64,000 bases of DNA, taken from assembly GCA_024741835.1 (NCBI GenBank), contig JAENRP010000054.1, forward strand, positions 133,441 through 197,440. Reading direction: 5' to 3'. Source of the DNA: Diplocarpon mali (taxonomy: Eukaryota; Ascomycota; Leotiomycetes; Helotiales; Drepanopezizaceae). The notes beneath the pieces were generated by a model. That model was not told the DNA's origin and made no database searches. It worked only from the letters and a program-made list of their open reading frames with translations. A program made the position numbers and the translations under genes. Each line of letters opens with the position of its first letter. The first letter of the stretch is position 1. Shown piece by piece: positions 12,180 to 23,238 of the stretch.

Positions 12180-13470
12180 TTAAGAAGCAAGGTGCCCTCA
12201 TCTCGACCAATTATTAGATGAAGTCGTATATGATCCTATTTTCGGCTCTATTAATAAAGCCCTTTATCTTTTCGTTTGTCGGATCCCCTTTAGCATAGAT
12301 AGTCTCGATGGCAGTCTTGACTAGTTCGTCTAAGTTGTCGAATGCGCTGACGAGCTTTCTATTGTATAGATCCTTAAGATCGCGTTATTGTTATTAGTTT
12401 TCGCATATCTATTCCAGCTAATCTATCTAGTTTAACTTCTGTCGTTTGGCAGGAGTGCTGGCGGTAGTAGTAAGGGTGGCCTTCCTCTTTTGTATAATAG
12501 TATAAGTGGCGACTTACTATTATAGCTTATCGTTCTCGTCTTACAATATCTTAAGCTTTAGCTTATCCTCTTTTACTTTAATACGTAAGGCCTTTAATTC
12601 GCAGGATTGTTTACTAAGATTGTTGTATAAGCGATTGAACTCGACTGCTTTAAATAGTGTGACGAAGACTATATGGCCACCTTATATAAAAGTTCCTTCT
12701 TTAGCCTCGATCTTTGCAACTACTTTGTCGATATTAGCGGGCAGGCGTTCCTTGCTCTATACAGCTTTTATAACTATCTTTTAGATGCGCTATTTAAAGG
12801 CTCTGAATCTAGTAGGCCTTAGGTTGACCTATGTCTCGCCTTAGTCGGAGATATTCTATTATAGCTATCTCTAAAGGTTATTCCTTAGGAGTCTCAACTT
12901 GCTAGGTTATAACTCCTGAATTATTGCGCTGTCCTTCCTCTTTATTAGCGTGCTATCCTTCTTTATTTTAATAGGCGTAGGTCGGTCATCTTTATCGTTC
13001 TCGTTCTTTAACTTGTTATAGAGCCAGTCGAGAGGGACCTTCTTATTAAGGGTAGCGCTGTTTCTAAATAGGAAGGGGGTTAGGGTCAGGGTCGGCAAGG
13101 CGGTAGGTTTATTGTCTTCGTCTATGAATAGGAGGGGCGTTAGTGATAGCAAGGCTATAGGTTTATTATCTTCGTCGCTCTCGGATTCGCTATTTATATC
13201 ACTTATAGCCGAGGGGGAAGAGGTATTTTTAGCTGGCTTAATTAGCGTTATAGGTTGGTTGTCTATTAGCCGTTAGGCAAGGGCAGCTTGCATAAGGTCC
13301 TCTTCTATTAGGAAGGCTATGGCGTCTTCGACTTTAATTATAGAATCGTCTTACGTATTAAAGGAGTCGGTGGGCGCAAGGGCAGGCGTGGTAGTCTTAT
13401 TGTTAGAGAGAAGGGGGTTGTTTGTTAGTTCGCTTATAGTAACGGTTAGTTAAGTAGTTTAGTTCAATAA
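12180..13470 (-). pseudogene. Extra ORF of Gypsy-3 between pol and 3' LTR (unknown function)
   Basis: One minus-strand frame stays protein-like for about 1.2 kb once TAG/TAA at presumed Gln/Trp codons are ignored. An acidic, Ser-rich N-terminal part (SDINSESESDEDN near 13180) precedes a Lys/Asp/Glu-rich part (LKNENDKDDRPTP). A heptad-like segment near 12540-12640 (KALRIKVKEDKLKLKIL) suggests a coiled coil. A basic tract AKRQKLN and a helical tail end near 12200. It lies where an env or accessory gene would be in other Ty3 elements, but I see no signal peptide, membrane segment or cysteine knuckle. An intact stretch of 81 codons survives at 12907-13152. I do not recognise the family. Confidence 0.6.
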
Positions 13471-13699
13471 TATAGTGTATGGCGGCAGGGCAGTAGGTTA
13501 AAAGAGCAAGTTGATTAATTTGTAAAAGCAAAGCGAAGGTAGTAGGAAGGAGAAGTATTTATAAGGGAATAGATCTAAGCAAAAGTACTAGTATAGAACT
13601 GAGAATAAAGGAATAGAATAGTAAAGAATAGCAAGTAGTAAGGCGGTGAATTATAAGAATAGTTTAAAGGAAGGTGGTTTTTATTATGCGTTTTAAATA

Positions 13700-16600
13700 G
13701 GTGCGTTAGCGTCTAGCGCTTTATTCTTAATCTCTATTAGGGTTGAATTACTATAAGGGTATCTACTATTATCGCTAGCGCGTTTGGTAATGACCTTTAT
13801 TCTTAAGGGCATTATCCAATAGGTAGTCTAAGTCGAGTTCGTCTTTAGAGGCGGCTTTTAGCTAGGTCTGCAATCTCGCTAAGGGCCTAAGGGCGTTAGG
13901 GTAATCGGAGTGGAACTTCTTAAGTAGTATAGCCGCGTTCTTAAAGTTGCTAATAGGGTACTATTGATCGTCGGGATCTTATCCTACCTAGCTAACTTTA
14001 TAATAGAATTGTTTTTACTATATATTAAACGCTAAGATTTGGTCGACTTCCTATTTTAAATAGGTATTAATAATAATAGGTTCTGCTAGTAGGTTAGTTT
14101 GCCTAGGTAAGGGGTTATTAGCGGCTTTCCTTAGTCTATCGGTATAGAAGACGTTATATATTCGATAGGATAAGAGTAGGTCTACCTTATAGGAGTGATA
14201 GACTAGACTAATAATTTTAAAGGGGCTTATAATAGGGAAGTCGAGCTTATTAAAGGGTCGGTCTGTTTTTTAAGCTCTCTTTATAATATACATTAGGTCG
14301 CTTAAGCTAAAGTCGGGTTGGCGTCGCTTTTTATTTGCTTATTTAGATTGTCTCTCTTAAGCTGCTAGTATAGATTCTCAGGTAAACTGGACTGCTTTAT
14401 CGATTCTTCTGGCCTATACTTGCGCTTCTTCCCTATTTAGCTTCTCTTAAGGGTTCGAGTGCTTAATAGTATAAGCGGTCTAGTTAAAATCCAAGCGGGG
14501 TTTATAGCTGTAATCAACTATAAAGGGAGAGAGGCTAGTTGACTCGTTCGGATAAGCGGCGCTGGCAGCGTCTATAGCAGGGAGTAAGTCGGCCTAATTG
14601 TCTTAAAAGTAGTTAATAAAGGGGCGTAGTTGTATATCGATTATCTAATTGATAATCTTAGTCTATCCGTCCGTTTGAGCGTATTTAGAGGTCGATAGCT
14701 AGAGCTTAACCTACGCTAGCGTTAATAACTCGTTTATAAAGTCGGAGATGAACTAAGGTCCTTAGTCGCTAGTAATAGTAAGAGGGCTCCCTTTAAACCT
14801 TTAGATATATTAGTAAAATAGGAAGGCGGCGGTCTGCGCAATAGCCTTCTTTATTATTAGTAGGCAGATATGCTGCTTAAAGAGTTAGTCAATTATAACA
14901 AATATAGTATCGCAGCTATTGCTAATTGATTTAGGAGTATGGAAGTCTATGGATAGGTCGTCCTATATATATAAGGGGACGGGTAGTAGTTTAAAGAGTC
15001 CTGGCGTTTTATCTTAAGGTTTGTATGAATATTGGCAATTATAATAGTTAGCGACGTACCTCTCTGCGTTGCGGCGGTACGTAGGCTATTAATAGTAGTA
15101 TTAAAGGAACTATATAGTCTTGGTTCTGCTAGGGTAAGCTATCGATATGCTATTATAGATTTAGCGGAGTAGGCGGGTGCAGAGATTGTCTAGTTCTTTA
15201 AGAACTACTAGCCTTCTATTGTATAGGAGTAGTCCGTCCTCTAATAGGGTCTAAGGAGTCTCTTTTCTAATAGCTTTCTCTCGCTTTAGTTATAGCGACT
15301 TATAGGTTTAGTTAGTATTGAGGACTTCTTTTATTATTTAGAAGTTGTTAATAAAGGAGCGTTCCTTAGGGGTTATAGGGTCGACTAGAGCTATTATAAG
15401 ACGATCCTAAATAATACTAGCTAGGTTAAGAAGCTGTTAGGTTCTCTTGGCTTCTTTTGTAGCTTTTTAAGTAAGCGTGAGTTTGTCTTTTTACAATAGT
15501 ATATCAGCTATTATATTCTCCTTTCTAAGGCGATAGGTGATCTGGTAATTGTATTTTAAAAGTATGTCTATCTATCGGATTTATCGTTCGTTAAGGAGTT
15601 TTTTAGTTTTAAAGTACTTTAGAGCCTTATAATTAGTAATCACTAGGAAGCTTGATACACTTTGCAACTCTGCGTCCTATTCTTTTAAAGCTAGTATAAC
15701 TGCTAGTATCTCTTTATTATAGATTTCGTAGTATAATTCCGCATTCTATAATCCTTTAGAGAAGAAGGCGATAGGGTGATATTGTTTATTGTCCTTGTCT
15801 TTTTAGCTAAGTACTCTAGCTGCTGCTAGGTCTAAGCAGTCGGTCTCGATCCTTATTGGTCGGTGGTTTTTAAAGTATAGTAAGGTAGGCGCGTTTAGTA
15901 GCCGCTTCTTTAATTGTTCAAATGCGTCTTATTATTCCTCAGTTAAGATAAACATTAGGCTAGTCTCCTTTATTATTAGCTAGTTGAAGGGGCGTGCAAT
16001 TCGATTATAAGCTTTAATAAATCTCTAATAGAAGTTATAGAATCCTAAGAACGATTGCACTTATTTCTTTATTAATAAAAGGGTCTATTCTTTAATAACC
16101 TTAACCTTAGTAGGGTCGACTTGCACTCTTTAGTTAGTGATAATAAACCTTAGGAATCTAGTGCTAATAACTTCGAATTCGCACTTCTTAATATCGACTT
16201 ATAGGCCAGCTTTGCGTAGTCTTTCTAAGACCTATCTTATATATTATTAGTATTCTTCCTTAGTTTTTAAAAAGATTAAGATATTATTAATATATATAAA
16301 GCAGAAGTCGTTTAAGTATTCTATTAGGACGGTATTAATATACTGCTAAAAGGTAGCCAGGCTATTATATAGTCTAAAGGGGAGTACTACCAGTTTGAAG
16401 GAGCTGTACCTTATCCTAAAGGCTGCCTATATTATAGAGTTAGGGTTTATTAAGATGCGATAGAATGCGTAGCAGACGTTGAGCTTTATAAAGAGCATCG
16501 CATTCCTAAGTCGGTCGAGGGTTTCTATGATTAAAGGGAGGGGGTACCGGTCTTTTTTAATAAGTCTATTCAACTCTCAGTAGTTAATATAGAACTATAG

Positions 16601-19600
16601 GCCGCCTTTAGGTTTCTTTATAAATAGGACAGGCGATAAGAAGGCAGCATTAGACGGTTATATAAATCCTTTCTTCAAATTGTCTATAAGGTATTCTCTT
16701 ATTTTCTTAAGTTCAGGCTCGCTCATTTTATATAAGTAGGCGGTTTTTATTATTAGTAGTAGTCCTTTAAACTCAATCTTATAATTGATTGACCGCGATA
16801 GGGGTAGCGTATTCGCAGTGCTTTTAGAGAAGCATATGACTAGGTTGTAAAGGAAGGGTGGTAACTTGGCGCGTAACTCGTAGGCCTCTTAAGGTCCTAA
16901 AGCGTTATGCTTATTAAGTGCATTAGGTTCTTCCTCTTCTATCGTATGAATCGGGGTCTAGTCCATTTTTAAGTCTAGTAAGCGAATGATAGCTTTGCGT
17001 CGAGTTTGGACGTAGGGGGTTCTCCTATCTCTTTTTTTAAAGAGGTGATCTAGTTCTGCGAGCGTAACCGACCTAATCTTAGTATTAGTCTAATAGAGGC
17101 TAACTCTAAAGGCTGGTCTTAAGATTATCGATATATCTATACTCGTTGGTTAAAGGGTATTAATATTAAGTTCCTCTCTTTATCATTTATAGTTGGCTAG
17201 GCGGGTATTGAAGTCCTATATCGGCATATCCTTAGACTTAGTCAAGGGGTCTTTAAGAGCTTTCGGCGGTCTGAGGATACTAGTCTTATTAAGCTATCGC
17301 TGGTCTTTCCGGTCAGCGTCCTATTGATCCAATTGATAAATATCGGGCTAATATAGCTTCTTCCTCTTACAATCGACGATTACGTCTTATTCGGCTAGCC
17401 ACTTGCGACTTAAGATTATATTATATAAGCTTAAGTCGGCGGCTAAGAAGAACTGTCCTTTGAAATTATATTTATCAATTGTAATATCTATTTATATAAC
17501 CTATCAAATAGCCTCGCTAGGTTGTCTATTAAATCCTTACAAGGGGATCGGTCTCTTAAGGTAGTAAGTTGGTAACTTTAGCTATATAATTAAGGAGGGG
17601 AGTATCTTGCGATTAATGATTCCTAAGGCATTGGCCTTATAGTCTATTAAGGCTATTAGGTTAGTATAGCGCCCTTTCTAATAGAGTCGGCACTAGGTTA
17701 TGAATTGCTAGCCTCCGATTAGCCTAGATAGGTCGACCGATTCTTAGTATCAGTTGCGCTCTAGGAGTGATACCTAAAATCCTAAAGCGATTCGTTTCCT
17801 AATTCCTCTGTATTGTCTATTGTCTTAGCGTTATTCTCTAGTTTATCGCGGCCTTTCTCTACTAGTATAATCTTATATTATTTAGGGCAGTCTTAGCTAT
17901 AGTGCCCTTTTTATCCATACTTGTAGCAAGTGTTATCAGTCTTTAGGATTCGGTTGTAAAGGGCGCGTTTATTATCTTTAGATACTAAAGGTCTAGGGGT
18001 AGTGCTTAATTCCTTTTAGAGACAACTTAGGGCTCGTTTATAGCATACAGGTCCTATTTGTCGTAAGGTAGAGGAGGGCCGGTTGGAAGTTTTAGCCCAA
18101 TACTCGTTTCGGTCAGAGCGTTATAATAAGAGGCGGAGTTATCGGTTCTCCTTATCTATAAACCATTCGGCCAAATCTCTAGGGTAGTCGAACTTTTGAT
18201 TAGAGAGTTGCTTTAAAAGGGACACTTTTACTTTATCTTAAAGCGCCTTATATTAGTTGCTAGTCGACTTCCCTAGCTTAGAAGCTAGTCTGCAGAAGTC
18301 GGCCTAAAAGGCTGTAAAGGGGGTATTTCCTTATTTAAGCTTCATTTAATCGTCTTTAGCTGTCTATCGCTCTGTTTCTTTACTGACTTTATAGGCCCTT
18401 TATAGGATTTAGAATAGCTGCGCAGCCGTCTCGATTTATCCGATAGATCCTTTTATAAGCCGATCTCAGATTAAGCTTTAGGCGTCCCCTATTGTTAAAC
18501 TAGCGGTATATACTAAGGCGACTAATTCGTTAGGGAACTCCGTATAATTAACTTTCATCTTCTACTATATATCGAAGATCTAGTCCTCGACTTTAATATC
18601 TCCTTTGCTTAAGAAGGGGTTTAGATCCTTGATCTTTACTAAGCGGACCTAGCGATTAAGTTTAAGGGTTCGACTCTGTCCTCTGAAGTCAGGGGTATTA
18701 GAGTAAGGTTCCCTTTTAATAGGCTACTTAGGCTAGGCGGTAGGAGGATCTTTATAGGGATTTTTAAAGAGAGGTCGGCTTTATAAAGTAAGGGTAGCCG
18801 GCTAGCTGGCTAAGTTCGTACGTTATTATTCTTCTGCTAAGTTCTTCTAGTACGCGCTAGTCTCCTAGGTCGTTCTAAGCTCTTTTCGCAGCTGCGCAGT
18901 TATAGGTGCGGTCGCTTCCTCTATTCTTTAGATATAATTATAAAAACTCTAAACTATTAAATCTTATTATTTAATATATTAGTAGTAGTATTCTATTAAG
19001 CGTTCTTCTACTATTAATCGATCCTTATATATAGTAGATCTTTTGCCTGCTTTGGTTTAGAACCTTAGTAATATAAAAAAGTCGTCTCTCTTGGCCTTTA
19101 TATTAGTATAAGAGATAGGTCGGATTAAGGCTTCTCGTTTAAAGGAGGTTGATATATCTTCTATATTATATAAGGTTCATTTTAAAGAGGGGGCTAGTTG
19201 AGGCTTGCTAGCAGAGTCGGCCAGTGTTGGAGATTCGTTATCCGTAGGGTTTTAAGGAGTATCCTCTCTAATTGAGAGGTTGCTTGACTTAAGAGGTGCT
19301 GGCGTCGTTATCTTAAGGTTGATTCTCTTAAAGTAAGAGGTCCTTATATAACATTTTCGTCCTACTAAGGGCTATGGTCGGGAAATGCCTTAACTTATAG
19401 ATTCTATAATTTCTTTTAAAGTCAGCTGAAAGCTACTGACTATCGATAGTTATTCTAACTAAGTCCACTAGCTCTTCTTTCGATTCTTAAGTTCAAGAAG
19501 GGACCGAACGTCGAGGCCGTTCTTCAGGTTGCTTCTACGTATCGTAGGAGTCGGTCGGAAGAAGGGTCTCTAAGGGGGTACTAGTCCTCTGCTAAGTATA
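13700..19600 (-). pseudogene. Gypsy-3 gag-pol with C-terminal chromodomain, decayed
   Basis: On the minus strand: gag at about 19600-18000, and a retroviral knuckle at about 17932-17885 with C-x2-Y-x4-H-x4-C (Tyr probably from Cys by G-to-A). RT lies at about 16900-15900, including YINNILIFLKTKEEY (the YxDD box altered to YINN) and FLGFYNFY. RNase H follows, then integrase at about 15000-14550 with DDLSIDFHTPKSISNSCDTI and YAQTDG. A chromodomain-like C-terminus at about 14100-13820 has DPDD and WYPISNFKNAAILLKKFH. Chromodomains of this kind steer Ty3/Gypsy integration towards methylated-histone chromatin. In-frame TAG/TAA are frequent, so the copy is inactive. Confidence 0.88.
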
Positions 19601-19644
19601 TTATATCGCTTTACAAGGCCAGAGGGGGTATGAGCTTTGAATTA

Positions 19645-19925
19645 TATAACGGCAGAAGTAAGGCATAAGTCGATAAAGTCATTAAGATTAAGGCTGCTAA
19701 ATTGTATAGAATTCAAAGCTAAGGAGTATATATAAAGTAGGAAACCTCTTCTTTAATATGCCTCCTTAGCTTAAGACCTAGAAAGGTCGATTTCTACCAA
19801 CTACTTATATTCTGCCTATTAAAGGAAAGGTATGATTATAAGACGTCGCATCTATTGTATCAATCATAGGTGCTTTGACAGTTCTCGTGCTCCTGTCGCG
19901 ACCATGGTACAACCGTGCCGTAACA
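19645..19925 (-). repeat. 5' LTR of Gypsy-3
   Basis: 281 bp; partner at 11885-12165. Followed on the plus strand by the TSD copy TTTCG (19926-19930). Confidence 0.93.
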
Positions 19926-21314
19926 TTTCGGTAGGATAAGGGTAGTTTGCTTCTTAACTTCTGCTTCAATTGCTTCTTAATATTAAAGCTAGCAACTATA
20001 TCAATCAGTTGCCTTCTAACTTTATAATTAGTAATATTATAAGCACTATTATAGAAGTAGTATCCCTAATAAGCTTAAGGGCTCGTCCCGCGCTCCTTCC
20101 TCTTCTTAGGCTTATCGTTGCCCTATAATGCGGCATTTGCCGATTTAAAGCGTCCTTCAAGGTCTTGCTTAATAGTTCGAAGGAGGTCGATCTTCTTATA
20201 GATCTTAAGGTTAGGTTAAACGAGAAGAGATTATTTCGCAATAGCAAACTTAAGAGGGAGGCTATTAAGTAGGAAACTAAAAAGCTAAGTTTCCTTAAAA
20301 GTCATAGCTATCCTAGGATCTGCGGCTCTTACTCTCCTCCTTACTTTACATAGTATAAACTAAGTAGAGTCTATATTTATATCTATATCCTTACTATCTT
20401 TGTCTTTTTTATACTAAAATAAAGTGATCTACTATAGTAGATGCTAAGTATTAAAGGCAGTTGTCTAAGAGTATTTTACCTTTAATATATCCTATCTTAT
20501 CTTTGCGTTATTATAAACTCAAACAAAATCTTAATCTTCATCGCTTAAACCTCTATTGATCTTAAGCTTGCATTTAGCTAAGGCCAGCCTATACTCCTTC
20601 TCCTTTTCTACATTTAAAATCTACCTTTAGGATTCTCGGTTATTATCTACTAAAGCTTTTAAGCTAAGCTTATTTAGTATATCTGGCAAATCCTTAGCAG
20701 TTGTATTAGCTATTAAAGTAGAAGTAGACGAATCGGTAGAAGGAGTATAAAGGGCTATTCTCGCGTATTTAATAAGTGTCTTTTAAATCGCTATTTCAAT
20801 GCCTTTGCTCTTAAAGTAAAGCTCTAAATCATTAAACCATCATTGCCAGTTCTTCCGAGAGAGTTAAAGGTCTTTAGACTTAGTGTTTCGATCGGAATCG
20901 GATGCTATTGCCGTTTCGAATAGAATTGCGTTTAAAATCAAATAAATTAAATAGTTAAAGGCACTCCTCCTATCGAAAAGTTGAAATGATTAAATAGCAG
21001 GTATTATAGAAGTATTAAATAGGGAGGAAGTCCTCTTATCGAAAAGAGTTTTTAAGCTATAACGCAGGGAATCATACCTCTTATAAAACATAGTAAAGTA
21101 AGGAATCATACCTCTTGCAGTACCAAAGGGGTTATAGAGCAAGGAATCACACCTCTTGCAATACAGGTTAGCTAAATAGGGAATTATACCTCTTATTCGC
21201 CGATTGCTCGCCTCTTACTATAAGTCTCATTCAACTTCCTACTAATAGTTGCAGCGCAAGTGCTTTCCAAGGGAAGTTAATAATCTATTATCAGTCTATC
21301 TAAGGCTTATAACC

Positions 21315-21509
21315 TATTAAGCTTAAGTGAGTCGGCGCAATAGGTAATAGAAACTTCTAAAGGTCGATAGTCGATATATTAGTAAGAGTTCAAGAAGGAA
21401 GGTTACCCCTTTCTTACCTATAGCTATATATATATCAACATCCTACTGACTAAGTAGTAGGGTCACATGATAATACATCGGAGTAATGGCTGTATCACCC
21501 ATCTCAACA
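21315..21509 (-). repeat. 5' LTR of Copia-2
   Basis: 195 bp; partner at 7428-7622. In the element's orientation it ends at 21315, and the internal sequence then starts with GGTTATAAGCC, a candidate primer-binding site. Followed on the plus strand by TSD GAGTA. Confidence 0.93.
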
Positions 21510-22931
21510 GAGTAGAGATTATTAAAAAGGCACTTACTATACTAATCTCTACTAACCTCCCAGAGCACCTATGGCCTAAAGCCGTACTAGTAGCAATATA
21601 CCTTTATAATATCGGCCTATTAAAGCGCAGAGGATAGAAGAGTCTAAATAAGGTGCTTTAGCTTTAGTTTAAATAATACTTTAAGTAGTATAATCTATAG
21701 ATTATTATAAAGCTTACTACCGATTTAAGACTAGAATAGGGGGATATAAAAGCGTATAAAGCGCGCGCGTACCTATTAGCAAAGGAGAGGGAAGCTTTAA
21801 AGAATAAGAGAGCTTTTAAAACCATACTATAAGGGTATATTAGATACCTAGTTAATTACTATACTATTAATATATATAGGATCTAGGTGCCTAAGCTCTG
21901 AAAGGTTATAATCTCTTGAAACGTCGAATTCGATAAGTCCAAATTCTACTCTAAGGAGTATAAAAAGGTAGCTAGCTACCTACTCTTAATTATTAAGGAG
22001 ATTATGCAAATGATTAAAGAGGAAGAGGAGGAAGCTTAAGACGCTGAGTTAATTGTTAAAAATGTAAAGGGAGCTTTAGATAAGCAGCCTATAGATAACC
22101 TAATAAAGGGTAAGCCTATTAATCTTTTACTAATAGAAGCTCTAAGCTTAGATCTATCGAGGGCTCTCGTCCCTTATAAGGCTACTTATAGCATTTCTAC
22201 TCTAGCTACTTAAAAGCAGCTGCCTAGTAGCAAAGGGTTAGACGCTTTAAGACAACTATTAATAGTTAGAAGGAGCGTTGAAAGCAATATTATAAATGCT
22301 AGTTCCGCTAGGGAATATAATACCAGGCCTCTAGTTGCTATACGGACTAAGCAATCGCAAGGGTAGGAGTAGGCCCTTTAATTACTAAAAGCTCTACTAT
22401 AAGCAACTGGTAAAGAAGCACACCAGCTCTTACTAAAAGCACCGATCGATCGGAAGCTACGCTAGGATATAGAAGCTCTTAAGGGTAATACTAAAAGAGG
22501 GAGCTTTTTAAAACTAATAGAAGCTCAGCCTGAAGTACTTGATATAAGGGCCTTTCGAAAATGCAAAAAGCCTAATAAGGAGTAGGAAATAGTACCTATA
22601 CCGCTCCGCAGGTTGAAAAGGAGAAGAGGGAGTAGGAATACCATATATGCAATATGCGTTAGGGATCTCCTACTAGCCTTCGAAGAACCTAAAATATATT
22701 AGTTAGAGTAGGTAAATAGCTTTATATCGACTTTCTAATTAAGTCAGGAGCCTGCGAGAACTAATAGAGAAGAGTATAAAGCGGTACACTATATTATTAC
22801 TATAGCAACTTAATCTAGAAGCTCTAGAGGAAACTCTACCCTTCTAATTTTACCTTAAGATAAGCTTCCTAAAGTGCTAACTCATTAGAAAGAGCTTGCA
22901 AATCACCCTTTCGAAGAGCAATTTAAAGAGG

Positions 22932-23238
22932 TGTAACGGCTGCACCTCCACTTAGTGCAATTACCTAGGAGTACGGCGTTTTAAGGTTTCGCAATCTCGA
23001 TTCGATGCAGGGTTTTCTCGAATCGACCCTAAAGGTGCAAAAGGATATTCTTATATAATATTACGTAAACGGGCAATAGAGCTTCTAGCTACTATGTATA
23101 TAAGGAAGAAGGGCTCTCCCCTAAGGAGGGTTCTCTAACTTCTTCGTTTCCTTCGTATTAGACCTATAGAATACGCCTTTTGCACCACTTCTTGCTCCCA
23201 TACTTGATCTCGCACTTCGGCGGTTCTGTGTTGTTACA
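22932..23238 (+). repeat. Solo LTR of the Gypsy-4 family inside Copia-1
   Basis: 307 bp, the same length as both Gypsy-4 LTRs, from TGTAACGGCTGCACCTCC to GTTGTTACA. A perfect TSD AGAGG flanks it (22927-22931 and 23239-23243). It interrupts Copia-1 just before the RT domain, where the gag-pol reading can be resumed after removing it. It keeps more CG and CA sites than either Gypsy-4 LTR (for example its ends), so it is the least mutated copy of this LTR here. Confidence 0.94.

Larger units (their letters stand above)
11885..19925 (-). mobile_element. Gypsy-3: Ty3/Gypsy chromovirus nested in Copia-2
   Basis: Two 281-bp LTRs (11885-12165 and 19645-19925) have ancestral ends TGTGACGG...CCGTAACA. 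The flanking 5-bp duplication is CTTCG (11880-11884) against TTTCG (19926-19930), one C-to-T apart. Coding is on the minus strand. A purine-rich tract of the coding strand, AAGAAGGGGAGGGTGA (12166-12181), abuts the 3' LTR and confirms the orientation. Order: gag with CCHC knuckle, protease, RT, RNase H, integrase, chromodomain-like segment, then an additional ORF before the 3' LTR. Total 8.04 kb. Many RIP-type stops. Confidence 0.95.
8130..20950 (-). pseudogene. Copia-2 gag-pol, decayed, interrupted by Gypsy-3
   Basis: Read on the minus strand from the right. A gag-like region at 20950-19931 has NWQQWFNDLELYFKSKGIEI-type sequence once stops at Gln codons are read through. After the Gypsy-3 gap the frame resumes at 11884. 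A protease-like segment at 11671-11438 ends in NVLLMPSLSINLLFSRKIY. A tandem-repeat stretch (10955-11345) comes next, then pre-integrase and integrase (about 10900-10000), RT (KWVFIIKIYINRTLERYK near 9290; LLLYINDIAIAA near 8870) and RNase H (about 8330-8200, ending in STKAKY, the Copia SSTEAEY box). Stops at TAG/TAA throughout. Confidence 0.85.
7428..21509 (-). mobile_element. Copia-2: Ty1/Copia LTR retrotransposon nested in the Copia-1 integrase, itself split by Gypsy-3
   Basis: Two 195-bp LTRs (7428-7622 and 21315-21509) begin TATTAAG (ancestral TGTTAAG) and end CTTAATA or CTCAACA. A perfect TSD GAGTA flanks them (7423-7427 and 21510-21514). Removing 7428-21514 restores the Copia-1 integrase reading across the joint. 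Coding is on the minus strand, so the right LTR is the 5' LTR. Without Gypsy-3 and its TSD copy (8,046 bp) the element is about 6.0 kb. The bases after the 5' LTR read GGTTATAAGCC, and an AAGGG run abuts the 3' LTR. Confidence 0.95.

Noticed and set aside
12506..12784. 92-codon plus-strand frame in Gypsy-3
   Set aside because: Shadow of the protein-like minus-strand extra ORF, whose coiled-coil pattern is more coherent.
20005..20247. 80-codon minus-strand frame as an independent gene
   Set aside because: Surviving open stretch of the Copia-2 gag region.
7428..21509. CRISPR-like or satellite array reading of the repeated blocks
   Set aside because: The long repeats are LTR pairs with TSDs, and the 39/48-bp array is coding and without unique spacers.
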